This document shows, piece by piece, positions 47,747-59,336 of a stretch of 64,000 nt of DNA. Location of the stretch: positions 57,456,325-57,520,324 of the forward strand of contig CM046005.1 of assembly GCA_025175895.1 (NCBI GenBank). Reading direction: 5' to 3'. The stretch comes from Wurfbainia villosa (Eukaryota; Streptophyta; Magnoliopsida; Zingiberales; Zingiberaceae). A model generated the notes under the pieces. That model saw nothing but the letters and a program-made list of their open reading frames with translations, ran no database searches and was not told where the DNA came from. Position 1 is the first letter of the stretch, and every line of letters begins with the position of its first letter. Both the position numbers and the translations under genes were made by a program.

Positions 47747-48943
47747 TGTTGGTGCAACAATGCCCCAAGCATTTATATATATTTTGATGTTTGGATAATC
47801 ATCTAAGTTAGGCAATGTTTTGTGATCTAATTGTATACATGTTTAAGTGACAGGAAAATCCAAGTATGAAGACTTGGTAAAAGACAAGTCCAAGTGTGAT
47901 CTTGGCAAAGAGAAGTCAAGGAAAGGTCTTGGCAGCATAAGTCCAAGCATGTAGTCTTGGCGGCGTAAAGTCCAAGCAGTCCTTGGAAAAGGAAGACCAA
48001 AGGAAAGTCTTGGCGGCATAAGTCCAAGCATGTAGTCTTGGCGGCGTAAAGTCCAAGCGTACTTTGGCAAAGAAGAAACCTAAAGCATGACGAAACCGAA
48101 GGAAGCTTTTTGAAGGCATGGATGGAGTCGTGGACTCAGAGAAATCCTAGAGGCGCAAGGCTGATGGAGAAGCTAGAATGTTAAGTCTAGGCTTAGGTTA
48201 TGTTTTTAAGTATGAATTAGTCATACTTGGAGTGTGTCAGTCGACTGGAACATGGTGTCGGTCGAACTGGCCCTTAAAATATAGCATTAGAGTTTGGAAG
48301 GCTGTTATCGATCGGTGGGGTTATCATCGGAGTAACCGATCGACTCCGACTCGGCTAGCTACAAGCCGCGATCGCCCTAACAGAATGGCGTGGCCCGTGG
48401 CCACGGTCGGCTCGCGAAGACCATCGGCGAATCGCCATCGTTGGCGGTCGATAGTCTTCTTCCGTTGGCGATGACAGCGGCAAATCCGTCATCGGCTGTT
48501 CGTGGCCGTTAGAATCGGCGTCGATGAAAGTCATCAGTCGACTGATAGACCTCCAACGGGAAAAAGAGGCTCTTTCCTATAAAAAGAGCCCAAGGGGAGC
48601 AAGAAGAGCCTAATGCTTATATTCTGATCTTTCTTCTAAGCTCCTATAAGTTTTCCAAGCTTTCTAAGTGTATTAATCTCCTTTCTCCTCTCAAATCTTC
48701 ATTGTCATCTTTTGTAAGAAGAGGAGGTCTTTGTAAAGAGAAAGCTTCATAGTGAAATTGCTTGGGTTGATCCACCTTAAGGATCGCCGTGGAGTAGGAG
48801 CGTTATCTCCGAACCACGTAAAGGCTTTGTTAGCATTGGTTTTTGTTTTTACATATATTACTTGTGTTTGCTTCCGCTAATTATTTTTGTAGAAACGAAA
48901 AGAGCTATTCACCCCCCCTCTAGCTTTCAAACGATCCCTTACA
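47747..48943 (+). repeat. D 3' LTR
   Basis: 1197 bp, TGTTGG...CTTACA, about 70 bp longer than the 5' LTR because of the palindrome array 48304-48530. CCAAG/CTTGG repeats lie at 47852-48066 and the TATA box at 48578-48585. Confidence 0.92.
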
Positions 48944-48948
48944 GAAAC

Positions 48949-50482
48949 AAGCTATCCAGAAAACTGGACAGCTTTGGTGGAGAACTTGCGTCGGCCAAAT
49001 AAGGAAAGCTAGATGCTCACCTTGTCGTCGGAGCCAAGGAAGATCACCGGAGCTCCTCCGACAGCAGCTAGACACCGACAAGTGGGGAGGACGGTAGCTG
49101 CTGGATGCCGGCTGGAGAAGCTTGGGCGGTGGTGTGCGGCGGCAAGGAGAAGAGAGGGAGGGGGTGGCAAGATTAGGGTTAGTTTTTCACAAAACCCTTA
49201 AGCCCTATTTTATAGAGAACAAATTCTCCTAATGATTATTGGTTCATAACCAAAAACCCGTTAACTCACTCCATTAACTTAAGTTAAAATAAACCAAATC
49301 GATTTAGTCTATTTTAGGTTAAAACGAACCGAACCAACTTTGGTTCATTCGTTTAAAACAAACCAAATCCCTTTGGTTTATTCTTCACCATTGGATTAGA
49401 ACCAAATCAATTTGATTCATCCATCATGTCTTCATAAGACACGGCCCATCCACGCTTCCATTGCGACTGAAATGATTTCATGCTCGCTCCTTGTTTGGTC
49501 CAACCAAACCTAGTTTCTCTCGGTCTGAGAATCTCATTCTCAAGCTCGTTTTAAATCCTTCGGATTACGCTCGTTGTGCGTGTGACCAAATAGATTCTCG
49601 GTTTATGTTGGCCGTCTATAATTTACCTTTAATTATAGAACGATCATGAGTGGCACCTAGTAGTACATCATGATCCTCAATTAATCGAAAAGATCAACGG
49701 TTGATCCAGAACTATTTCTGAAACCCTTCAGCAGCTACAATGAATCGTGCCTCATTCCTTTCACTCATCTTATACCCACTTGGTTCAGAACATGGTCTAT
49801 AGTGTCAGTCCCCACTAGGTTGACTATGTCACACCTAGCCCAAGTATCATTTTCTCGTCCTACGGATTCTAGTTACTGCACATGTATCCAAGAGTACCTT
49901 ACTCTAAACATGTAATGCTTTGGCCAAAGACTTTAGTAACAATCCAATGAGAGGCCATGAGTATACATCTCCTCGCAAGGAGTGGTGAATCCTTTATAGG
50001 CTATTCAAACACCTTCGATCACTTCGACTTATTCCCAATCATCCCGGGTTCACATCTCCTTAGAGATGCTTGCTTAAGATGTCAAAGCATAAGTCTTCAT
50101 GACCAAGATGACTTGAATACCGTAAGTCAAAGGAACATCGCACTTAAGTTGCAGTAAGAACTTCATTGACATATCTATATATGCAGAGAATCATATGAAA
50201 TTTTACAACTGGTCACTCCAATGAACTAGTTACCATAACTAGCATCCACGATTAACTCTGGACATCACAATGTCACCAGCCAGTGAGAATCAGCTGCTTG
50301 GATACACCAAGAAGTATACCTCGTGCTAGTCTCGACAGAATTGATGGTGTCCAAATCCATCAATTCATCGACTAGGAATAATTCTGATACATCACAATTA
50401 CACATGTAGAGATACTCACTAGTTGTGATCCAATCACAAATTCTCTCACGTTGTGAATCGTATCGTGGACATTCAGTATATT
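48949..50482 (-). repeat. B1 5' LTR, piece 3
   Basis: Aligns with 21417-22950 of the left LTR. It ends at CATTCAGTA instead of running on about 120 bp to ATTACTAACA, then meets F LTR sequence. Confidence 0.88.
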
Positions 50483-50612
50483 CTCTCATAGGGTATACAT
50501 CTCCTCACAAGGAATAGTGAATCCTTTGTTGGCTATTCAATCACCTTCGAACACTTCGACTTATACCCAATCATCCCTACCCACACCTCCGTAGAGATGT
50601 ATCGACTAAGAT
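50483..50612 (-). repeat. F LTR fragment, second copy
   Basis: Matches 20625-20754 with roughly ten differences, and like that copy ends ...CTAAGAT at an E LTR start. See the finding on the duplicated F/E junction. Confidence 0.78.
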
Positions 50613-52108
50613 TGTTGGTGCAATCGGCCCAGGTCACGATTGACCAGACTCGAGTTTGACTCGAGTAGTATTTTGATATTTGACATTGATGTCTGACATG
50701 CATTGGGGAGATTGTTGGTGCAATCGACCCAGGTTAGTATTTGATGTTTAACGATGGTTTGACCATTTGTCATGGGAGAAGTCCAAGTCTTGTGTACTTT
50801 GCATGAAAAGTCCAAGCTTGAGTCTTGGCATGGAAAGTCCAACATGGATTGGCAAGAAAAGTCCAAGCATGGGTCTTGGAAAGGGAAAGTCCAAGCATAT
50901 CATGGAAAGTCCAACATGGGTTGACAAGGGAAAGTCCAAGCTTGAGTCTTAGCAATTGAGAAGTCCAAGGGGAATATTAGCGGCGTAGAGTCCAAGGGTG
51001 GAGTCTTGGTAGTATAAGTCCAATGGTTGGCGGTGTAAAGTCCAAGCAGAGTCTTGGCAGCGTAAGTCCAATGTGCCTTGGCGGTATAGATCAACTTAGC
51101 ATGACATAGCCGATGGAAGTACCTGAAGGCTAGCATATGGATGAACAAGTCATGGATGACTTGGAGGGATCCGATAGTCGTGAGGCTGACGGAGGTGGCT
51201 AGAAAGCTTAGGTAGGCTAAGGGTGGTCTAGAAAGTATGGGGGCAACATAATTGGGTTAAAACCTCATGTTTGAGGTGTATCAGTCGACTGATGAGAGTC
51301 GACTAGAGTTTGACTGTTGGAATTAGCCTAGCGCCAACATTAGGCGATCGGTGATGGCCTAATGGTCGTGATCGAAGATCGGTCATTAAATTGTCGAATC
51401 GACGCGAGAAGCTCTCCAGTCGAGTGATCAGCTCAAGCACTCGACTGATTGAGACATCAGTTGATTGATGGGCATGATCAGTCGACTAATGGTCTATCCA
51501 TTGGAACTTGTCCAACGTGGTTCATACCGTTGTGAGACAACGACTACAGGGGCAGTCGACTGATGGTCCCGATCAGTCGACTGCTATGCAAAATCCAGCC
51601 CAATAAGAAGCTTTAAAGGGAGCTCGTGGAGGAGGTTTTCTCCATTGGTTTCTTGGACGTTCTTGAGGCGATTTGCTTGTGCAAATCAGGGTCTTCAACC
51701 ACGGTTCAAGCAATCAATAAGCAAGCATCTAAAAGCTCTTTGTAAAGTTTTCTTTACTTGCATTATATTGTATTTGCTTGTATTCTTATTGTATTACTAT
51801 TATAATCTTTGTACGAGATTTCTCCGCCTCTGACTTGTTGTCGAGAAGGAGTATTATTGTTATAGTGGTGTGTGTTGGCATCGCTAGGGCTTTTAGAGCC
51901 CAATCCGTGGATTATGAACCATTCGATTCCGAACCACATTACATCGTATTGTTGTGCTTGTGTTTGTGTTGTATTTATTTTATTATTTATATTTCCTCTG
52001 CGTATAACACTTTTTGTAGCAAGCACACAATCAAAAACGAAATCCATCACACGATGACAACGACGCCATTCACCCCCCCCCCCTCTAGCGGCCACTGAGG
52101 TCCTAACA
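50613..52108 (+). repeat. E2 5' LTR
   Basis: 1496 bp, TGTTGG...CCTAACA. A second TGTTGGTGCAATCG starts exactly 100 bp in (50713), preceded by GGGGAGAT. CCAAG/CTTGG repeats occupy about 50778-51085; GTCGACTG palindromes 51270-51590. Confidence 0.9.
50778..51085 (+). repeat. U3 tandem repeats (E2 LTR)
   Basis: Shorter version of the E1 array: AAAGTCCAAG...CTTGGCA units, some changed to GGTTGGCAAG or GGTTGACAAG. Confidence 0.82.
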
Positions 52109-52110
52109 AT

Positions 52111-52122
52111 TGGTATCAGAGC
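52111..52122 (+). promoter_or_regulatory. E2 primer-binding site (tRNA-iMet)
   Basis: TGGTATCAGAGC two bases after the 5' LTR. Confidence 0.9.
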
Positions 52123-52184
52123 TCGGGGCTCTTCTACGGATTAACAACCAGAAGCAAAGATGCTAGAGGGTGAAGTGGAACAAG

Positions 52185-53853
52185 ATGGATTTTGAAGAAC
52201 AACTAGGATGGGATATCAATATGCCGATCTCGTACACCTTCTATGGACAAGAAGAGTTTAGGCAATAGAAGGCAAGAATTGAAGACTTCTTGATGATGAG
52301 GGACCTTGAGGAGTGGTCCGCCCTAATGGAAGGATTTGAATATCCTAGATGACCAAAGGGAGGATATCTCAAAAAGAAGAGATGGACTCAAGATCAACTA
52401 CAAAAATCCGAAACAAATGATAAGGTAATCGATATGGTAGTTGATTTAATTCCTAATGAATTATTGTCCAAAATAGGTGAATTTCAAGATGCCAAGGGGC
52501 TATGGAGAAAATTAGAAATGCTTCATGAAAATTCCAAACCGACACAAGAAGAAGAAAGCTCTTCCTCTCAAGAAAGTGAGGAGTCGAAAGTTGTTGAGGA
52601 ATGTTCGACATCCGAGGAGAAAGAAAAGGTAGAAGAAGTAGAGGAACTCTCCACCTCTAGGATTGAGGGGGAGAGATCACCCTCCATGCCGGAGCAAGAA
52701 AAAGAGCCTTCAACATCCGGTCAAGATGAAAAAGCTCAAAATTCGGCCATCATTGACCTAGGTAACTCAAGCATTTTGATTAAGAATAAAATTCATATTA
52801 TATGCTTTGAGTTTAGGGATCAAGGACACTACAAGAGTAAGTGTCCAAAAAGAGTTAAGAAGACTCCACCGGTGCCTAAAAGTCAAGAGAAGTCAAATGA
52901 AGTCGGAACCCCAATTAGGAAGAGCAAGGAGCACGTGGTGTGTTTCAAGTGCCAACAACGGAGCCACTATAGGAGTCAATGCCCAAAGGGAGGGAAGAAG
53001 ACTCATGAAGGAAGAGCATCATATGTAGGGGGAGCCTCTAAGGCAAACCCTAAGGTAACATATAATTTTGCTCCTTCCTTAATTAATTGGCAAAAGCATG
53101 TTAGGAGTAATCTTGCTATTTATCATAAAGAGCATGCTAGAAATAGGTTTTATTATTTAGGGGCTAAAAATTTTAACATTTCAAATAAGGAGAAATCTGG
53201 GACTAATGTCCCTAGAAAAATCCTTCCTAGGGAGACCATTAGGAAGATAGAGGATCACCTAGGCATCAACTCTAAATGGACTAGACATATGCCTAGAAAT
53301 AAGAATATCTCAAAAGTTAATGAAAAAATCAAAATTTGAGATATTAGAAAAGGACAATCAAGTCTTGAGGTCAATGCTTGAGAAAATGGAGAAGACCCTT
53401 AGGATTATGCAAAATCAAATGCAAGGGTCAAATGATCAAAAATCTAAGTCAAAGAGTCAAAACCTAGGTTTTAGGAAGCAAGGTCTAACCAAGGGCAAGA
53501 AAGGTTTGGGTCACAAACCTAAGCTCAAGGAGACCTACCATAGTGTTCCATTTGATTATGGAACACAACCTAGGTCTAGGAAAACCAAGGTCACTAGGGA
53601 AGTCATCCCTAAGGTTGACCAAGGTAGGTGCCTAGTGGCTAGGGTTTCAAGGAAACTTAGGGAAGCCATTAAGAAGGTCAAAGGGGGAGTTACCTCTAGA
53701 GTTGACCTAGGCAAGACCAAAATGACCAAGGCTTCTAAGCCTAGGAGGGTCATTAGGAGGGTATCTAGGGAAGTTATCCCTAGTGAATACCTAGTAAACC
53801 CAAGGAGCTCCAATAGGTATTGGGTTCCTAGGAGCTTGATTGATTCACGCTAA
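52185..53853 (+). pseudogene. E2 gag with two zinc knuckles
   Basis: From ATG 52185 one frame runs to 53339 with stops at 52266-52268 (TAG) and 52350-52352 (TGA). A shift near 53320 then leads to the C-terminal frame ending at 53853. The Gag domain is short (IPNELLSKIGEFQDAKGLWRKLEML), followed by a long Glu/Ser-rich stretch. The first knuckle is CFEFRDQGHYKSKC, where the second Cys is Phe; the second is intact, CFKCQQRSHYRSQC. Then KWTRHMPR, a coiled coil (LEKDNQVLRSMLEKMEKTL), a basic region and YWVPRS. It aligns with E1 2-790. Two knuckles distinguish it from A and D. The only coding region of the element. Confidence 0.86.
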
Positions 53854-55666
53854 ATGAGTTTAGGTGTGTCAACTTTAAATGGATGGGTAGTTAACCTAAC
53901 CATGGTAAGGGTGACACCTTAGGTCATTTTCAAGGTCATGAGTACCTGGAAATGTGTTTTGATTATAATCCTAAAAGATTTTAGGATGTTCCAATATAAT
54001 TTATGGAACTATGAAAAATTAATCAAATTGGCACAACTTAGATTTCGAGGTCATAGTGTGTCATGTTGGGTTTTTGGCACACTTGGGAGATAAACTAATA
54101 ATATGGCAAAATGAGTTTAATAATGACAAATGATAACTAATATCAAATTTTAGGTATTATATACCTTTACATTTTATTTGTCATGTTTGATTTGTCATAT
54201 CACATGTCATGACATCATATCTGCTTTTAATTATATAATATGTCATAATCATGCTTAGGATTAAGGTTATAATGTCATGTATGCTTAGATTCCATTTTAT
54301 GCCATGACATCATGATTATGAGCAAATGCTTATTTATATCATTATAAATGTCATAATCATTCATGCATTTATTAAAATTGATATAAGGACTATGGCATGA
54401 CTTGAAGTCCCATGTATAAGAGAATCAAGTAGTGTTGTCCTAGAAAATGCATGAAACCCTAGTTTAGGAGAACAAAACTCATATCTCACATCAAATTGAC
54501 TTGTATGTATTTTCATACACTTTAGACATATGTGAGATGTTAGGAAATGAGTCAAGTTCAAGAGTTCCTTCATCTAGATGAACCCAAACTCATCTAAAAT
54601 CATTGATGGATCATTGGGAAAGCTTATGTTCAAGTCATGTACATTAAGCCCAAAGAATATGATCCAATATAAGGTTTTGAAAATATTTTAAAATCATTTT
54701 GAAAAATCTTGGTGTAGTCTATTTTTTGATAGAAGTCACCATTGATAAAGTTGATACAAAGTGAGCTCAAACATTGAAGTTTTTCTTCGCTTTTGAACTT
54801 TGTGTCAATTTCGCTATTTTATAGGTAAATTATTTTTCAAATATTTTTCACCCATTGTATTGGTAATAAGTATTATACGTATAAAGTTTCACGATTTTTC
54901 AAGTTACGTATAATTACTTATGCATTTATGAAATTCGACTCTAATAACTGAAATTTGGAAATTTCAATTATCAGTCGACTACCGCTTGATGGCAGTCGAC
55001 TGATGAGCACGACAGTCGACTGTTGACTGTCAGAGTCGACTGCCAGAGTTGATTTCGGGTAAACAAGGATGTTTTGTTCATGTTTCAGCTAGGTTAGGGT
55101 TCCCTAACTGCTCCTAACCCTAGGATATACTTTGGAAAGCATTGGAAATGGTGAAAATCCATTGGATATGGATTAGGAGAGTTGTTAGGATGATGTATCA
55201 ATTTTAAGGCAAATGAAAGTTCAATGTTGAACTTTGGACCTTAATTTTTGATAGTTTAGAGTTCCTATAGGCTTAGGGACTTCCCAAGGACATTGTTTGT
55301 GCAATGGTCAAGGGGAAGCAAGCCTTTAGGGGGAGGTATCCATCATGGGATGATGGATATATTTTTCCTTATGAGGGGGAGAAATGGAAATTTGAGATGC
55401 CTAATTTGGAAATTGGGAGAGTTTGTAGGATTGTCTCTCTTAAGTGATATGTGACTTATCACTAGGAAGATTGTAGGTATCCTAGATGTTTTTGGACTAA
55501 GGGGGAGATTGTAAGATCTTATTGGATATAAGACATTGACCTCCTTGGGGTGAACCTTTTTGATGTATACCAAAAATGGAGAGAATGTATGGAATTACCA
55601 ATTTGGGATAATTTGTAAGGGAATTTGAGTTAGGGGCCCAACTTAAGGGTGTTTTTGTCAAACATC
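53854..55666 (+). other. E2 3' noncoding region
   Basis: No supported ORF. Aligns with E1 791-2664. The block 54540-54670 is shared with A and D. 54970-55050 holds five GTCGAC(T/A) palindromes in about 80 bp. Purine tracts AGGGGGAG occur at about 55328, 55375 and 55500. Confidence 0.7.
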
Positions 55667-55680
55667 AAAAAGGGGGAGAT
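55667..55680 (+). promoter_or_regulatory. E2 polypurine tract
   Basis: AAAAAGGGGGAGAT abutting the 3' LTR. Confidence 0.9.
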
Positions 55681-55840
55681 TGTTGGTGCAATCGGCTCAG
55701 GTCACGATTGACCAGACTCGAGTTTGACTCGAGTAGTATTTTGATGTTTGACATTGATGTCTGACATGTGTTGGGGAGATTGTTGGTGCAATCGACCCAG
55801 GTTAGTATTTGATGTTTCACGATGGTTTGACCATTGTCAT
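55681..55840 (+). repeat. E2 3' LTR, first 160 bp
   Basis: Includes the second LTR edge at 55781, again exactly 100 bp in. It stops at GTCAT (55836-55840), the left side of the B2 insertion. Confidence 0.88.
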
Positions 55841-58054
55841 TGTTAGTAATATATGAGAGATGTCCTAAGGCAATTGCCTTATGTATGAACCATTTATATG
55901 ATAAATGAAGATTCACTATTTGAGTATACATGTTTCATGTATTTGATTGGATCTTAAACTCATTTACTGAATGTCCACGATATGATTCACAGCATGAGAG
56001 AATTTGTGATTGGATCACAACTAGTGAGTATCTCTACATGTGTAATTGTGATGTATCAGAATTATCCCTAGTCGATGAATTAATGGATTTGAATACCATC
56101 AATTCTGTCGAGACTAGCACGAGGTATACTTCTTGGTGTATCCAAGCAGCTGATTCTCACTGGCTGGAGACATTGTGATGTTCGGAGTTAATCGTGGATG
56201 CTAGTTATGGTAACTAGTTCATTGGAGTGACCAGCCGTAAGACTTCATATGGTTCTCTGCATATATAGATATGTCAATGAAGTTCTTATTGTAGCTTAAG
56301 TGCGATATTCCTTTGACTTGCGGTATTCAAGTCATCTTGATCATAAAGACTTATGCTTTGACATCTTAAGCAAGCATCTCTGAGGAGATATGGACCCAGG
56401 ATGATTGGGTATAAGTCGAAGTGATCGAAGGAGTTTGAATAGCATATAAAGGATTCACCACTCCTTGCGAGGAGATGTATACCCATGGTCTCTCGTCGGA
56501 TTGTTACTAAAGTCTTTGGCCAAAGCATTACATGTTTAGAGTAAGGTACTCTTCGATACATGTGGAGTAACTAGAATCCGTAGGACGAGGAAATGATACT
56601 TGGGCTAGGTGTGACGTAGTCAGCCTAGTGGGGACTGACACTATAGACCATGTCCTAAACCAAGTGGGTATAAGATGAGTGAAGGGAATGGGGCACGATT
56701 CATTCGAGCTGCTGAAGGGTTTCAGAAATAGTTCTGGATCAACCGTTGATCTTTTTGGTTAATTGGGGATCATGATGTACTACTAGGTGCCACTCATGAT
56801 CGTTCTATAATTAATGATTAATTATAGACGGCCAACATAAACCGAGAACCTATTTGATCACACGGACAACGAGCGTAATCCGAAGGATTTAAAACGAGCT
56901 TGAGAATGGGATTCTCAGACCGAGAGAAACTAGGTTTGGTTGGACCAAACAAGAAGCGAGCATGAAATCATTTCAGTCGCAATGGAAGCGTGGATGGGCC
57001 GTGTCTTATGAAGACATAATGGATGAACCAAAATGGTTTGGTTCTAATCCAATGGAGGAGAATAAACCAAAGGGTTTGGTTTATTTTAAACGAATGAACC
57101 AAAAGTTGGTTCGGTTCGTTTTAACTTAAAATAAACCATCATGGTTTGGTTTATTTTAAGTTATATTAATGGAGCGGGTTAACGGGTCTTATGGTTATGA
57201 TCCAATAACCATTAAGAGAATTAGTTCTCTATAAAAGAGGGCTTAAGGTGTTGTTAAGCCCTAATCCAAAAAGCCCTTGACCTAATTGTTGCCGCCCCCC
57301 TCCTCTCCTTGGAGAAGTCGGCGCCAGCAGCCTTGTGCCACTACCCACCCCCTTGTGCCGCCGTCCAAATTGTTGTCGGCGTCCAAGCTTCGGCCGGTGA
57401 TCCTCCGGCAACTCTCCGGTGATCTCCATTGGGTTTGGCATCAAGGTGAGCTTCATCCTACCTTTTTGGCCGGCCCTAATTCCTCCACCAAAGCTGTCCA
57501 GTTTTCTGGACAGCTTGTTTCCCTCTCGTCGGAGCGTCGTTTGAATGACGGTTGGAGCTCTGACAGCGCCTAACTTACCGCGGATTCGATCTCCGGTAAT
57601 CCTCATAGGTGGAGGACGAAGGATTCGTCAAACGGTTGACGAATACCTCTCTGGAGAAGCGAGTTTTGAGGACTCGTCTTTGGATTCGGATCGTGATCCT
57701 CTCTCGATCACGCCGTCTTCAACACGAGGCTAGTAACCCGTATGAAGACGAAGCTTGTGACTTTGTGAAGTCATCCCGAAGATACTCGGCGTGGATACGG
57801 ATAGAGACGATTCTAGCGAGGATCGTTCCGGTTGATGTCGTTCCCGCTACACGTGATACGAAAGGTATACGTAGTTAAATTTCCTTTTATTACAAAATTT
57901 AAATTTATGGTTATGTCTACACATGTTGTACTATGCATGCGTGTGATGTGTGTGTTATAATAAATGTAGATTTATTATTTTTATTTCTTCTGTTGTGCAC
58001 ATGTTTACGAAACATGTTCGAACACACACTCGCCGCGGTGCCGAAAACCCAACA
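55841..58054 (+). repeat. B2 5' LTR
   Basis: 2214 bp, begins TGTTAGTAATATATG and ends AAAACCCAACA. Full-length match to B1 20868-23073 in reverse complement. Confidence 0.92.
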
Positions 58055-58055
58055 G

Positions 58056-58072
58056 TGGTATCAGAGCCCAGG
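58056..58072 (+). promoter_or_regulatory. B2 primer-binding site (tRNA-iMet)
   Basis: TGGTATCAGAGCCCAGG, one base after the LTR. Confidence 0.92.
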
Positions 58073-59336
58073 TTGTGTTTTGACATAATCGTAAAATGGT
58101 TTTGCGATAGTCATAATGATATTTCTGGAAATTTTCTACTTTTGGAAAGTTAGAAGTATTTATGGAAATTTTTCAATTTTGGAAAGTCTAGAAGTATTTA
58201 TGGAAATCTTTCACTTTTGGAAAGTTGGAAGTATTTATGGAAATTGATATTTTCCATAAATAAAATATTTGATTATATTTTGGAAATTTGTTTCCTAATT
58301 TAATTATGATTTGATTTGGAAAATCAAATCTTAAAATATTTTATTTCCATAAGTAGTTTTGATGATTTAGGAAATTGGTTTCCTAAATTGACTTTCCTTA
58401 ATCAACTATTTCCATAAATAAAATATGTGACTAGATTTGGAAATTTGTTTCCTAATTTAATCATGATTTGATTTGGAGAATCAAATATTAAACATATTTT
58501 ATTTCCATAAATAGTTATGACATATAAGGAAATTATATACATGACATAATTGTATGTCATGTAATTGCATTAGATGCATATCATTATGTCATGCGTGTCG
58601 TGACATGTAGATGTATGCCATGTATGTCATGCCATGTAGATAATAGTTATTTTCATGCAAAGAGGATGAGACATAAAAACCCTAACTCAATATTAATGCC
58701 TACACCTTCCATTAATATGGTTAGAACCAGAGTTCCGTTTCTTATTCGGGTTGTTGACTCTCTCCAAGCTCGGCTCGAACCCGAACATGTTCAAACCATG
58801 GAATAGTTTAATACTAATATGGTAAGAGTCAGAGGTCAATCGTTAGCTTTGGTTGTTGGACTCTCTCCAAGCCGGGCTAATTGGTTGAATGCGTTCTAAC
58901 CATATTAAAACTATTTCTCGATTAATGGGTTGGCTTTAACCTGGAGCATCGGCTTGTTGGACTCTCTCCAAGGTCGATGTAAAGGGAGGTGAAGTTGGGT
59001 GCTATGCATATGATGCATACTTGTTAATGTGTTAACAACCCGATGTATGTGTGAACATTCAATTAGTTGATAGCACATTGTGATAGTTGCATATATGTGA
59101 TATGCAATCGGTATAGTTGATACCTATCGTCGTAGTTATGAATGGCTTGTTGGACTCTCTCCAAGGTTGTTCATATCTATGATGGATATCAGCCCATTCG
59201 GAGATGGACCTACGATCTCCCGAAGTGATTTTGGGGTTTTTGAAATTCGAAAAATGAATGGGATTTATAAATGTATATTGATGCATTTTAAAATCATTTT
59301 CTCATATATGCTCGTTTTGTATTTCTAAAATTGATC
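58073..59336 (+). other. B2 leader
   Basis: Noncoding. AT-rich TTTCCATAAAT array at 58140-58510, then four copies of TTGTTGGACTCTCTCCAAG (about 58751, one base set short; 58853; 58954; 59147). Confidence 0.75.

Larger units (their letters stand above)
38535..48943 (+). mobile_element. D: Sirevirus-like copia element with extra 3' ORF
   Basis: 10.4 kb: 5' LTR, PBS, gag, pol, noncoding block, additional ORF, repeated purine tracts, 3' LTR. The duplication GAAAC flanks it (38530-38534, 48944-48948). An extra sense ORF after RNase H, large Gag with a coiled-coil tail and multiple polypurine tracts fit the Sirevirus (SIRE/Maximus) lineage. It interrupts the B1 5' LTR. Coding parts carry several frameshifts. 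It is the only element here with the full enzyme set matching the Gag type of A and E. Confidence 0.9.
20868..50482 (-). mobile_element. B1: copia element with C and D nested inside
   Basis: On the minus strand: a 5' LTR in three pieces (28140-28282, 38127-38534, 48949-50482), PBS, leader, gag-pol remnant, PPT, and an intact 3' LTR (20868-23073). C and D are both inserted in the 5' LTR. The outer end of that LTR is missing about 120 bp and joins F LTR sequence at about 50482, so no right-hand target-site duplication exists. Confidence 0.88.
50613..55840 (+). mobile_element. E2: gag-only LTR element, 3' LTR interrupted
   Basis: 5' LTR, PBS, gag, 1.8 kb noncoding region with purine tracts, PPT, and the first 160 bp of the 3' LTR before the B2 insertion. 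No pol. AAGAT (50608-50612) is the probable left target-site duplication; the right end is outside the window. Confidence 0.87.

Noticed and set aside
52434..53339. A host zinc-knuckle gene
   Set aside because: The CCHC knuckles, PBS 60 bases upstream and flanking LTRs place it as gag of E2.
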